Positions 11,660 through 24,354 of a stretch of 64,000 nt of DNA are shown piece after piece. The notes beneath the pieces are model-generated. The model had not been told where the DNA came from, made no database searches, and saw only the letters and a list, made by a program, of their open reading frames with translations. The number at the start of each line of letters is the position of its first letter. Position 1 is the first letter of the stretch. The DNA comes from Limnanthes douglasii subsp. nivea. Taxonomy: Eukaryota > Streptophyta > Magnoliopsida > Brassicales > Limnanthaceae. The position numbers were made by a program, and so were the translations under genes. The stretch lies in contig JAUPFV010000005.1 in assembly GCA_036936605.1 (NCBI GenBank), forward strand, positions 56,130,742 through 56,194,741, written 5' to 3'.

Positions 11660-13060
11660 ATTTCAAATCATGGAGGAAATAATAAATATGATGGAAAAAT
11701 AGCTTTGGCCTTTTGGGATATATAACTTTTTTTTACTAAATCTCATCCACCTCATTTTCTCTCTAACAGTCCATATTCACTCTAATTTTTTTTCTTTTTC
11801 TCTAAATTTTCCAGCGAAGTAAAATCCGGCAACCTCCTCCTCATCCTCCTCCGTCGTGGTAAAGGAAAAAGAATCACGGCCTGTTCCACTACCACCAAAG
11901 TGAATATTTTTTAGATTTAATTTCCTGTTTGATTATGCATTTTAGATTGTTTAGGATTATTTTTTGTGATTTTGTTATAATTTTTTTAGTGAAAATCATA
12001 AATTAGAGTTAGGTTTATTTTCAAAATTAGATTTAGGTCTGAATTAAGTAGAAAAAAAAATCAGACTTAGATTTAGTTTCAAAATTAGATTTAGATTTGA
12101 ATTGAGTAGAAAAAAATCAAATTTTTTCAGCAATTTTTCGGTCCGGATTAAGCAGGAAAATAGCATGACATCGCAGATGGGCCCATCGGTGCATGTCTAA
12201 TGTACCATCCATACGGAGCGCCCATAATCATTTTTTTCAATTCTTGATTTGTTTTACAATTAAGTACTTTAATTTTATTTTATTTTAAAATAAGGTCCTA
12301 CACAAATTGTTGTTTTAGTTTTTATATACTTAATGGTTATAATTATTTTATTTTAGGGGTTAATTGTTTATGTAATTTTGTGAATAATTTTTTTTATTTT
12401 AGGTATTTGACCAAACGGTTTTCTCCGCATGTTGACCGTTTTTCAATTTTGTTTAATACTCACGTATTTATGTATATATTTTACTTTTTCAATTTATATA
12501 TTTCAAAATTAATTAATGTGACTTTTTTTATAAACTAATAAATTGATAAATTATATTTAAACTTTAATTAATAATTTTTTTTATATAAATTCAATAAATA
12601 TATATGGTAATTGACCAATTTTGTATATATATATATTATCTAAATTTTAATTATATTTAAAATTTTATTAATAAAAACAACAATGTTAATATATTATTTT
12701 TAAATCTTAATTTTCTAAAATTGAATGAAAAATCAATGAATACACAATAAATATTCCGGTGAATTAATAAAATTTTACTATATTTCAATATTCGAACGTA
12801 TCAATGGTATCATCCTGCAATACCGAATTTTAAAAAACAAATGAAACTAGTTAAGGAGATTTTTTTTCACTTAAACAAGTTAAAATAGAAGTTCAGAGGA
12901 CTAAAAAAAATTGCCATGCACCGGTTATGTTGCGTCTTCGCACCATCGATTCTAAGGGCTATAACTGATGGTGCGAACGCCCACCGGAACAAAAAAAAAC
13001 AATTTTTTTACCTTAATTCCGGTTGATTCATGTTTGATTCTGGTTGATTCATGTTTAAAA
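11660..13060 (+). mobile_element. Fragment of a second, related MULE
   Basis: The stretch 11730-11930 parallels the MULE left interior 4895-5110: ACTAAATCTCATCCAC leader, CT-rich run, TTTTCCAGCGA, a Pro/Lys-type short exon start and an AT-rich intron with repeated TTAGATTTAG. GC-rich dyads again follow: around 12160-12230 with GCCCATCGGTGCATG, and at 12904-12985 with a perfect 11-bp stem TTCGCACCATC / GATGGTGCGAA (12937-12947 and 12967-12977). No transposase is visible. I infer a deletion derivative or truncated older copy of the same family. The outer limits are approximate. Confidence 0.55.
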
Positions 13061-13225
13061 AAAAATTGAAAATGTTCTTGAGGCAACTTTAAATGTTAAA
13101 AAACATTATAAAGAACTTCACAAAATTGTAGTAATATGAAGTTTGATATGCTAAATCAAAGTATTTTTTGTTCTACTTATAATTAAATGGAAGTCTTAAA
13201 AAAAATCAACAACTTTTTTAGATAA

Positions 13226-13270
<45 letters not shown>

Positions 13271-13549
13271 CATTATATATTCATACCCTATTATTTAATA
13301 ATAATAATAATTACATACCATTATTATATTAGATACTAGTAATTCCGTTTTCAAACTTTTAAAAGTTAAAAGTCGATAATTTATATATTTTACATGTCTA
13401 AAAATCATCAATTGAGGAATTGAGTTTAGACTTAAAAAAGTTCCACATTTACTCTCATACATACATTGAATATTTAAAACATTATCCTATACTAATATTG
13501 TGTCAATATCAGAAGGTATTTACAAGTGTTTCTGACCCTGGCTATGTTA
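13061..13549. other. AT-rich flank, no gene
   Basis: Contains a perfect TA microsatellite (13228-13267) and short TAA runs near 13293. No coding signal. Confidence 0.6.
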
Positions 13550-13557
13550 TTGGACAG

Positions 13558-14889
13558 CAGTGGCGTAGCCAGGATCGAAACATAGTGGTGTCCTGAATTT
13601 TTTTTTTTATTAAATAAATTAAAATAAGATACAAAAGTTATAACAAACATGATTTATATTGAAATCTCAAATATTAAATTTTTATTGTTATAATATACAT
13701 TACACAAGTAACTAAAATGTGATTAAAAAACTAAAATAAAAATATAAATCTAAGTTAATTTTACTTGTATTTTTCTTTTATTCATAGTTTAAAATTGTTG
13801 AAGGGTAGTTATGTTACTAATCATGCCACAAATATTACAAAACAATCATTAAGCCATGGATCGCTTATTCTATTTTTCAACTCATTCTTCACATAATCCA
13901 AACCCAAGAAAACTCGCCCAACACTCGCCGTTGCTACAGGTAAAAGCAAAGCCAACAATGTACAGAGTTATTATGTTTACTATATTCTAAGTAACTTCGA
14001 TATAAGGATATTTCTCTTTACGAGGTTGTGTTAGACCCCTTAAAAGGTAAACTATTCTTACCAAGTCTTGAAGATCTGGATGAAAGCTAGAGATTCGATC
14101 TCTTTTCCCTCGATCAGCCTCCAAATGTTCCCAATTTGAAGATTGTGCTTCAACTTCAGGTTGTGGATTATTGACCACCGAAACATGTGCTTCTGGAATA
14201 AGAAGTTAATCTTGTGTCCCTCTGCGGTTAACTTCACTGATTAAATAAAGATATTTGTATTTTCTTTTCTAAATTTACTTGTTTTGAAATTTCAATGCAT
14301 CCTATAATGACAAACATAAAAACTAAATCAATAATAAAATTTAAACTTAGCAAAGCAAAATAAAACTTATGATTTATGGAGGTCTATTTGCTTTGAAATT
14401 TAACTTTACGGCTCTCTATCTTAAGAAAAAATATAGATCAACCAATGTTAATCTTTGTAACTAGTGAATAGTAATATAAGACATGTAGCAAAGCTTAAAT
14501 TTTGAGAATTAATAACATAGAGATTCAATAAATACCTTAGTGTTTGAAGCTTGTTGTTAGAGTTATCTAATCGATAGTGAAAAAAAAATTGTTTAAAAAG
14601 ATTATATCTTATAGTTAGGATTTTCTACCAACATTATCAAATTTATATAAGTTTACATTATTAAAAATAAATAATTTATTTACATTAAAATCTAAGTTCA
14701 AATCTAACTTAACTTAGAAATAAAAAGGACATTACCAATAGCCAAGTCTCGAACCCAGGAAGGGTTCCTGACTTGGCTTTTTACCAACTTGACTAAGGGG
14801 AGAAATAAAATTGTACTACTAAACATATATTTTAATGGAATCAGGTGGGTTCCTGGGACCCCACAGGACCCCACCTGGCTCCGCCTGTG
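13558..14889 (-). mobile_element. hAT transposon, internally deleted (hAT1)
   Basis: Bounded by a perfect 8-bp direct repeat TTGGACAG (13550-13557 and 14890-14897), the length typical of hAT elements. Terminal inverted repeats are CAGTGGCGTAGCCAGGAT on the left and CACAGGCGGAGCCAGGTG on the right, imperfect but aligned over 18 bases. At 1.33 kb it is too short for a full hAT transposase. It keeps only the N-terminal start and part of the C-terminal dimerisation region, so it is a deletion derivative moved by a relative. Confidence 0.85.
13843..14178 (-). pseudogene. hAT1 transposase remnants
   Basis: Two pieces of a TTF-type (ZMYM1-like) plant hAT transposase. The N-terminal piece (14178-13987) has LEADRGKRDRISSFHP and YLLRGLTQPR, the usual start of this family before its zinc finger. 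The C-terminal piece (13953-13843) has LPVATASVGRVF, YVKNELKNR and PWLND, the core of the hAT dimerisation domain. Everything between, including the catalytic core, is gone. The C-terminal piece is nearly the same as that of hAT2 (44155-44255), so both belong to one family. Confidence 0.8.
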
Positions 14890-14897
14890 TTGGACAG

Positions 14898-15317
14898 TTG
14901 ATATAATATTATATATTGCACCAGGTACAGGGTTAAACAACTTTGAATTTTTTTGCTGACTTCAGTGTCGCGTTTTACATTATTAATGTTTTGCTAGAAG
15001 TGTCTAGCCCAGATTGTTGAAACCAACATTATCCATTTTTGTTAAAAATTGGTCGGAGTATGGCTCAAACCAATCTTATCATTTCGTTTCGTTAGACACG
15101 AAGCAAGTAGTAAAACACGAGGAAATATAGAAATGGATTGAAATGTTATAAACGAGGATAAATAAGAAATTAATAAAAATATTAAACAAAACTAAAAATT
15201 TGAATCTTACTAAATAAAAATATATCATTTGTAAACTAATTTTGATGTACAAGATTAACTAATTAATTGTTGGGAGACTTACCATTTAAGACCCATTTAA
15301 CAAATCTTTTACAGATT
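14898..15317. other. no gene recognised
   Basis: Original flank between the hAT1 target duplication and LINE B. AT-rich, without open frames or visible repeats. Confidence 0.5.
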
Positions 15318-16406
15318 AAGGCGTGAATTTTTAAAACTAACTAACTCGTATAGAAAAAAAGCTCTCTCCTCTCCTTCTATGATCCAATGGTAACTCCTTG
15401 ATATTTTGCAGATTTGTGAACTCTTCTTTGGCTGCAAAGCGAGAGATTGCAACCTCAATGTTCCTATGAGTGCTCTCATACTCTTCTCCTCCTTGTTAAC
15501 CACATCAAAGATAAGCTCCTTGTACTCCTGGACTGAAGAATGTTCTTGCTTATGCTGGTCACTAGCCCCTGTGTTGGATGAGACTCTTATTTTGCTTGTT
15601 GGATTGGTTTGGCTTGTCAAACCTTCATTTAACCCACCAGTCCCTCTTAAGATGCCGTTCATCCTCCTCTGTACCTCTTCCTAGACTCCATCTGTCATGC
15701 AAATATCCTATTTTGAACCCCTGCCACCTAACCCCACCTCTCTACTTTCTTTCAATCCATATACCTTACCTGAACCTCTTAGCCTTCAAGCTCCTTATCA
15801 TCTCCACCATGTACATCATCATGCAATCAATTCATGTGACCATTAAGTCCTTTGAACATATCTATCTGGTTCACAACTCCAAACTGCCAAGACCTCAGCC
15901 TCTTAGTTCTTACCCTGGTCTCCCCTGTAAGTCCTCTCGTGAAACCAAATTCTGGTTCACCAATTCCCAGTTGGAAGTGGTCTGGTTTAGTTGGACGAAC
16001 TGGTTTCAAAAACTCAGTTGGTCCAAGGGTAAAAAAAGTCCACCTTGTGAGTCTAACCTCAATCCTTCTGCTAACCCTCCCATTTCTCTCACACTTTGGG
16101 TAATCTTTCTAAACCCCTTTCCCCTGAACTCTACCCCAAACCTCTCTTTTTCCTTTTCTATGTTTGTGTGCCCTCCCCTAGGCATAACTCTCTTGTACCT
16201 CAAACCCTACTTTATTAATCTAATAGCTCCCACCTCTCTCAAATCCTTATTCTATCTAGCAGTCTGCTACCTAGAACCCTTCTAGAGCTACCCAACACCC
16301 TATTCTTCTCTAACCCCTACCTGTTTTCTTAAACCATCCAATCCTTATAGTCAAGCTTCTCCTTGGAGCCCTAAGTCTATCCTAAAGAGTACTGATAGCC
16401 CTGGTA

Positions 16407-18262
16407 ATGTTCTCCGTTTCTTCAGGGTCCAGGACCCAGCCTCCTCCCCACCAGCTCCCTTCTCTCGATGTTGGTCATACATCCTCCTCTCTGAGTCTTT
16501 ACTACAATTTGGTATCAGATATGACTTATCATCCCACTGAAGCCCCCCTTCCAGATGACCATGATGATTATTTCGCCCCAAGGTCTGCTCTTCGTTCTCT
16601 GGGAACCAGGCGTCAAGCTCCTTCTGGTGGTGGTAAAGGTAATCGCAACCCCTCCTTGCCACTAAGCCTCCACTCTTCTGGGTATATGAATTCTCTATGT
16701 TCAATCGAGCTTCTCCACCTTCTCCTCTGAATGATTCTAGGGCTTGGTACGCCCATGCATCCCCTTCCTCCTTGAATTCAACCTCTGTCTCTCACGCCGC
16801 CGTGATGGGAACCAGTACCGGTGCTGACTCCATTACGTAGTCGAGCAACAAGGCAAACCCCTTTGGTATCTTAATCCTTGCCTCCTCTCACCTCGCAAAT
16901 TCCCCTCTCACATCGCGTCTGATTGGGTCTGGGAAATCATCCAAAATCCCTTGTGTTGAGACCCATCTAAACCCTAACATGCTGATTGGATCAGATTCTG
17001 GGCCGTCTAGGCCTTTAGGGCACGCTGACACCTTTGACTCGCTGGAGTCCCTCCCTGTCGACTTGGGTTTCATGACCGAGTCTCGGACTCTCAAATCAAG
17101 CCGGGAAAAGTCTTTTATTGGCCCCACTAAAATCATTTCTATTAATAGGTCTTCGAAAAGTAAAGGTAAAAGAGGCTCTTGGTTTCAGATCTAATTGTCC
17201 TCCTTTCACCTTGATTTGGAATTTCAGAAATGATGGTAAGGGGCCGAAATGAAGGAAATTCAAACAAGCTCTACTTCATATAACTCCTTCAAAGCTCCCC
17301 AAACCCCTCCCTACTGGTAATCTAATTCTAGTTCTCGACCTATCCTCCGTACCTTCTCTTCCTATTCGAGTATAGTCGCGGGTCATGTTGATAATCGGTC
17401 TCCTTTGATTATTGGTCTCAACCCAATGAAGTTAGATGGTAATGATTTTGTTATTGATGGATCTGCCTTGGAAGCCTCAGATTTATGGAAAGCTTGCCTC
17501 TCCGGCTACTTCCTCTCCCAACCAAACAATCTCTTCTTCTTCAAAGCCAATGTTGAGTCTATGTGGGGAAGATTTGGTGGGGAATATTTGGCCTCGTGGA
17601 CTTCAAACCTCTCCCAGAAGGTTAGTTCCTTTTTAAATTTGGCTTTGAGAAGATGGCTAAAAAAGTTTTGGAAGGTGCACCTTGGCATTTTGGTGGCAAT
17701 TTGATGATCCTAAAAAACTGGGTCCCTCTTTCTCCTCTTATCAAAGACCCCCATACTGAGGTTCCCATTTGGGTCAAGGTATTTAATTTACCTTTGGAAT
17801 TATGGACGGCTGAGGGTTTCAGCAAAATTGATTTAGTTATTTGCATACCCTTATTTGTTGACCACCAGACTGAGAGGATGAACAAGCTGCATTTCGCTTG
17901 TATTTGCATTATGATCTCGGCATGATCTGATATTACCTTCAAAATTAAGGGTAAGCCTATCCTGGTAAACTTCGAATACCAAGGTCTTCCCCATCAGTGT
18001 ACAAAATGTATTGTTTTTTGTCATCTTACCCGCCATTGTACTAAGGGCCCCAATAAGGCCCCTCTTTCGAGTATCCCTATTTTGTCTTCTAGGAGTCTGA
18101 CCCTTTCGATATGGAGCTAGAGCTAGTTGCTGGTTATCAGCTTGCCCCATGCACGAGGACAAGGAGGATAATAGTGGAGAGAAGGTCGAGTCGCCTCCTA
18201 AACGGCTTCGCACAGAGGATAAGGGGAAAAAGGGTATGTCCTTCGACAGGACAATCGACTGA
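16407..18262 (+). pseudogene. LINE B ORF1, nucleic-acid-binding protein
   Basis: LINE ORF1 products bind the element RNA. The central part (17405-17925, in two frames with a shift near 17645) matches the DUF4283 type with LWKACLSGYFL and PIWVKVFNLPLELW. A perfect CCHC zinc knuckle follows, with Cys codons at 17998, 18007 and 18037 and the His codon at 18022 (C-x2-C-x4-H-x4-C). Upstream frames (16407-16730, 16979-17194) are Ser/Pro-rich and may be its disordered N-terminus. At least two frameshifts break it. The exact start is not determined. Confidence 0.6.
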
Positions 18263-18284
18263 CACACTGTAAGTCTACTTACTT

Positions 18285-21200
18285 ATGAATATTGCTTCTT
18301 GGAATATGAGGGGTATTAATGACCTTGTTAGACAAAAATATGTTACCGATTTTATAATTAAAAATAACATCTCTCTTCTAGTCCTATTCGAAACCAAAGT
18401 CCATCTTTCGTAAGTAGATTTTATTCTTAGATTTATGGCACCCTACTGGCATGTAATCACCAACCACTCATCTCACCCCCTAGGAATAATTTGGATTATT
18501 TGGAACCCTAGTGCTATCTCGATCAATAGAATTTCACAATCTCCTCAATTCATCCACTATTTTGCCAAATGCCACAACTTCAATGCCTCATTTAGATTCT
18601 CCGCTATCTATACATTCAATGAGGGAGCGGATCATCTTCATATTTGTAATGATCTAATAACCATCTCCAAATCCAAACAAGGCACTCCCTAGGCTGCCTT
18701 GGGGGGATTCAATTCCATCTTCCACCCCGATGAGCGAATAGGCTCCTCTGACAATTGGTTTGCGACTATTAACGATTTCAATAATTGCTGCTATCTTTCT
18801 AAGCTTAGACACGAGATTCAATTTCTCTTGGATCAATAAGCAACCGTCCCATCTCATCCTCTCTAAAATCGATCATGTCTTAGCCAACCCTGACTGGGAC
18901 GACCTTTTCCCCATGTCATTTTCCTACTTTGGTTTTCTCCGCTCTTCCGACCACACCACTATCACCCTCAATATCGGTCTTCCTAGGCCTCAGAGGAAGA
19001 AACCTTTCAAATTTTTCAATCTGTGGCAGTCCCATCCTCTTTTTAAAAATATAATTTCCAACAACTGGAACCTCCCTATTCATTCTTCCGGTATGAGTTG
19101 TGTCACATATAAACTTAATCGTCTCCAACTTGATCCTGCCACTCTTAACCGGAAGGAGTATAAGGATATTAGTATCAAGGTTACTAATGCTCAAAATAAT
19201 ATCTTTCTTGCTCAAGCTGCTCTTGCCAATGATCCTCTCAACCCTTCTCTGGTGTCCAACGAATTTGAGGCATCCTTAAACTTCATCTTCCTGAGTCGCG
19301 CCGAAGAGTCCTTCCTCAAGCAAAAATCTAGAGAAAACTCGATCAAGCTTGAGGACAAAAATACAAAATTATTTCACAATAGTATTAGAACTCGTGTCCT
19401 CTGAAATAAAATTTTTTCTATCAATAATGATTAGGGGATCTCTGTTTCTTCTCCAGTTAGCATCTCAAAAGTCTTTATCCACTACTTTGAAAACTCAATA
19501 GGGGTCAGACGTCCTAAGGATTACCCAGGGTTGGAAAAAGTAGCCTCTCTTATTTCTACCAAAGTCAAGGATTATGACAAGACCCATATGGTTCGTGAGA
19601 TCTCTTGTGAGGAGATCAAATCTATCCTTTTTAGAATTGAGAGAAACAAGACGTCTGGCTCTGATGGCTGGGGAGGACTACCTGATGGCTTTAATTCCGC
19701 TTGGAACTCCACTTCTATCGCCCTTATCCCTAAAAAGGAAACTCCTTCGGAGGCAGCCGATTTTAGGCCTATTACACTCTGTAATGTTGTCTATAAGATT
19801 ATCTCCAAAATCTTAGCCAACAAAATTAAAGACTCATTTCCATATCTTATTGACAATTCCCAATCGGCATTTTTCTCGGGAAGAAACATCTCAGACAATA
19901 TCCTTATTTCCCAAGAAGTCCTTAGAGGCTACCACACTAATGCTAATGGCAAAAGGGTTGTTCTAAATATTGATCTTAAGAAGGCTTTTGACAGCGTACG
20001 TTGGCATCTTATCCTGGACATTCCGGTGACAATGAATTTTCCAGATAAGATGATCAATTGGATCATCAAATGCATCTCCTCTCCCTCTTACTACATTATC
20101 ATCAATGGAGACCCCACGGTAACTTCAAATGTAGAAAAGGATCTTCGAAAATGGGACCCGCTCTCCTCCTTCCTCTTTGTTCTGGTCATGCAAGTCCTTT
20201 CCTGTACTCTTAAGGAGAAGAGTTCCGATAAAAACTTCAAATTCCACTGGAAATGCCACAAACTTAAAATCACGAATCTCTATTTCGTAGACGATCTCAT
20301 GATTTTCTGTCATGGGGATGTTAAATCTCTTCGTTTTATCAAAGAGGCCCTGATTGATTTCCATACCCATTCTGGACTCAAAGTCAATCTCTCTAAAAGC
20401 CACATCTTCCTCTCGGGTATCAATCACCCTATGAGAGCTGAACTTCTTTCCATTGTGGGTTTCCCTGAAGGATCCCTCCTAGTCAAATACCTGGGAGTTC
20501 CTCTCCTTATAGGGCGGCTTACCCATACAGACTGTCGTCGCCTTCTTTACAAGATTACCGCAAGGACAGACTCTTGGACTTCCAAGCATTTATCCTATGC
20601 GGGCAGACTCCAACTCATCAAATCTGTCCTCTTTGCCGGACAAGTTTAATGGTCCTCTGTCTTTATTTTTCCCTCCAGGATCATAAAAGAGCTCACTCAA
20701 TACCTTTGTCGCTTTCTCTGGTCGGGTTCTGCCATGAAAACCCATGAGGCTAGAATAGGCTGGTCCAAAATTACCTATCCCACGAAAGAAGGCGGCCTTG
20801 GGATCCTAGACCTCAAAATCTGGAATCAGGCGGCTGTCATCAAACACCTTTGGACTATTATCAGTAATAATAATCACTCGATCTGGAGTGATTAGATTAA
20901 AATGGAAAAAATAAAAAATGAAAATTTCTGGGATCTTTCGCTTGGATCCTCCCCCTTTTGGATTTGGAGGAAAATTCTCCATCTTCGGCATGTGGCGAGC
21001 AACTTGTACAGGGTGGCTATCGGGAATGGTTCGACAACATATTTCTGGTTTGACCCAAGGCTTCTCCCCACCTCCCTTGTAAATCAATATGGGTCTGATA
21101 TCATTGATGATTCCAGACTCGGGAAGAACCTCAAAGTCTCCAAGATCATTCTTAATGGTAACTGGAATTGGCCATATAGTCTCAGACCCGCAAGAGCTAG

Positions 21201-21880
21201 AAGCAACGCTAATCTCAAGGAGATCAACAGAATCATCATCTCCCCCTCCCCCCCTAAAATCTTTGCTCAAGATGCCTATTTTTGGAATGCGAAAGCTGGA
21301 TGCAACAAATTCACCATCAATTATACTTACAATTCCATTCATATGCCCAACCCAGCAGTGGGGTTTGTCGGGTTAGTATAGAATAAATACAACATTCCTC
21401 GACATTCTTTTATCCTTTGGCTTGTTGTCCAAAACAAACTGTCCACTAGGGATAAGTTGCTCAGTTGGGGTTACAGTACCCCGATGGACTGTGTTCTTTG
21501 TAACTCTGCTCTAGATAACTCAGCTCACCTCTTCTTTGATTGTAGTTTCTCTCAGAGAATTTGGACCAACGCTAGTTCTAAATTGGGTTTTCCATTCAAT
21601 CATTCTAACTCATAGTCTTGGATTAATGAAGCGTCAAACTGGTCTCAATCTTGAAAACACCATCTCTGGCGCACTAGTTTTGGCGCGGTTATCTACCACG
21701 TTTGGAAGGAGAGGAACTCAAGAATCTTTGGTTCCCCTCCAGCCATCGCCTCTTTGGTTTCTCACTGAATCTTCTCTGATCTTCGGTTCAGATTCCATAG
21801 CTCCAAGATTTGCTGGCCTTCATAACCGCTTACCCCTAATTATTTATTTCTCTTATTGCAGGTATTCTCGCTTTTGACCA
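18285..21880 (+). pseudogene. LINE B ORF2, endonuclease-reverse transcriptase
   Basis: Begins with MNIASWNMRGIND, the usual first motif of the APE-like endonuclease, 23 bp after ORF1 ends. Endonuclease end: KIDHVLANPDWDDLFP and SSDHTTI (18870-18965). RT (19531-20649): NKTSGSDGW, NSTSIALIPK, DFRPITLCNVVYKIISK, the palm box LNIDLKKAFDSV and the catalytic FVDDLMIF (20284-20307). The box normally RQGDPLSP reads RKWDPLSS. Between GSDG and LIPK about 20 residues fewer are present than in LINE F, an in-frame deletion within the fingers. A zf-RVT finger with LCNSALDNSAHLFFDC (21490-21545) and a terminal YHVWKERNSRIF (about 21695-21730) end the ORF. Several stops and frame changes follow 20649. Confidence 0.85.
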
Positions 21881-22169
21881 AGACACTTGGTATGGAATCG
21901 TACGGAGATCTTCCTCTGGAGCTCTCATCTGGTCGTCTTGGGGTCTCTGGTTGCTCAGTGATGTTGTTTCCACTTCCGCTCTTTTTATTACTCTCTAAGT
22001 TGTTATGCTGATGCCCTTACTATCTTACCTCGGCTACTTAGTAATTCTGTTTCAGGCTTCACTTATCTATTGTATCTCCTTGAGGCATGCTCAAGGTATT
22101 TGTATGAACTCTCTATTTATTTAGATGTTTTTTTATCCACCAAAAAAGGCCTGAATTTTTAAGAGACTT

Positions 22170-23900
22170 TGAGAGTCCACGGAGACCATACCATCTTGTA
22201 TAGCTATGAAAACCATATATTTAGTCGTTTTAATTGATCTGATCTTTCTGATTGTAGCCTTGTTTCCCACACCCTATAAAATCTAATTAAGGATTGTGAT
22301 AGTCATTTTGAAGTATTAATGAAAGACCTACCTGACCCTTCAAAGTGAAGTGCTTTAGAAATGATTGGACCTTTAAAAAATTTCTTTTTTTATCTTTATT
22401 CTCTTACTTAGAACCTTTTTAAAAAAATTTCCTTCTTCTATTCTACCAAGAATATGAGATGTAGGAAGGCTACTAGTGTATCTATATCCATATTATCAAA
22501 TACATTAATTGATGCGAAGATTGCTCAAGATTCATTTTTTGGAGAACTTCAATAGCTTATGTGTTTATGGTCTCTTGAATCTCATTGTCAAATTGTTTTG
22601 TTAGTAAGTGGTATGGATTCTCTTATTGCTTTAAAATATGCTATTTTCATATAGAGAATCTATTCATTTGCTTCAACCCCTACCTCTATTGAATCTTGTT
22701 TATAAGAATTTTGTTTAATATTATTTTATTCTTTCATTTGAACTACTTTCTGCTCTTAATTTCTTATAATCTCAACTGAATCTATTTTATTTATTATGAC
22801 TGATTTGATCTTAGGAACCCAGTCTTCAGTATGAGTAGAGGGTTTAGCAATAAAAATATTTTGAGTATTATTGTTCCTTGAATAATTTTCATCTAGTTTC
22901 TTACAATTTTAACTTTTGTGATCAATATGTAAGCACTCCTGATAGTAAGGAGGTCTTTCACCATAAATACTATCTAGCCAAAACCAATCATTTTCACCAA
23001 CTCCAATTTATACTTGGTGAATAAGATTTTTTGAAGCATCAAGCTTTATCCAAACTTTACAACAGTTAAATCTAGCCCTATTTATTGAAGGCACCCAGAT
23101 TTGTATGGCTTACGTAATGACTTGGGTATTGTATTGATTTACTCCTCATCATACATAATCTCATGTAAATTAGGTAATGTAATCCATCCTGGAGTGATAG
23201 GGGATTATATCCAAGTATTGAAAAAAGGTTCCATTTTAACCACCTTATTAAGTGTTGATCGACTGTCCGCAAATTCCTTTTATAAAGCTTCCTTAGATCA
23301 GCATTCTGATCAAACTCGATCATAACGTGTCTAGGATCCCACAAGGATAGGGTTAACCTTCTCCAATAAACCGAATTTATCCAAGAAGTTTTGGATAATA
23401 GCCAAATAAGGTCTACCGTTTAAGAAGTCAATTAATGTGTACGTTGAGTTGGTAATAAGCCTTTGTTTTTCTTTTACCAAAAACTGAAATATCATATGGT
23501 CACCTTTGCCTAGAACTTAGCTTATCACAATTTATCTCCTTTCAAAAGATCTTAGCTGCTTCTGGATAAGATTTGGATGATATTTTGATGTTCTTATTTT
23601 GTTACAGGTTCTGCTTGTTGTTGTGTAGAGGAGTCGAGTGATCATAAATAGTTCTTACATCAAAATTTTGGGACAAACTTGAAGGTTGGTTGCTTTTATT
23701 TTCCCTCTGATTATCTTAATTTTGTGTAAGTAGTGGAAATTCATCTTCTATGTGTTTTAATTTGAGATATTGGATTGTTATCTTTGTGATGCTCGTCAGT
23801 TTCTTAAAACATCAGTTGTATGAACTATCTTGTTGATATTGTTGAGATTGACAAAACTGAAGATGCATGGATGGTTGGTATTGAGAATTCTTTTCTATTA
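22170..23900 (-). mobile_element. LINE C, ORF1 fragment
   Basis: On the minus strand, 23344-23078 encodes DPRHVMIEFDQNADL and LIRWLKW, the same ORF1 region as in D (24535 on) and E (30940 on). Lower down, around 22985-22910, a degenerate zinc knuckle follows (YYQECLHIDHKS and NCKKLDEN) and then a decayed C-terminal tail. No ORF2 is present. The fragment ends close to the LINE B insertion point. It belongs to the RNase H LINE lineage by its ORF1. Confidence 0.65.
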
Positions 23901-24354
23901 ATAATAAAAACCACCGAAAAAGCTAACGAAACACTAACCAGTGTAACTTTGGCACAATGTACTTAACACCTTGAAATCAAGATTTCACTTTTTCAAGTTT
24001 TTTCTAGTTTAGTTTTACCTCTCACCAATAATTTATGTATATAGACACGTATATTATTTATTTAAAAAAAATCAAAGAAACTCTAACTCCAAAGTGTACT
24101 AAAGATTAGTTTTATAATGGAATCTGCTCAATCTTCTTGTTAATTCAGTTTGCTTTCTCCTTTTTGTTTTTCATCGCATCGCATCTTCAATGGAAATCTA
24201 CACCAACTCTATATTTGAAGAAGAAGATTATCCAGAGCTACGTTTGGAAAACAGAGTCAAAGAAACCGAAAGAAATATCAGCACAAGAAATCTTATCTTG
24301 AAGCTGTTAAGCCAAAACCCACTTTCAATCACTCCTCTACATCTCTAAACCCTG

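Larger units (their letters stand above)
15335..22147 (+). mobile_element. LINE B, full-length non-LTR retrotransposon without RNase H
   Basis: About 6.8 kb from target duplication to target duplication. The repeats AAGGCGTGAATTTTTAA (15318-15334) and AAGGCCTGAATTTTTAA (22146-22162) differ at one base and mark insertion by target-primed reverse transcription. The 3' end is TTTATCCACC followed by a short A run. Parts in order: CT-rich 5' region, ORF1 with a CCHC knuckle, ORF2 with endonuclease, reverse transcriptase and zf-RVT finger. There is no RNase H after the zf-RVT, unlike LINEs A, D and E. Codon choice is richer in C (TCC, CTC, CCT) than in D and E, another sign of a separate lineage. 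All ORFs are broken, so it is inactive. Confidence 0.9.
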
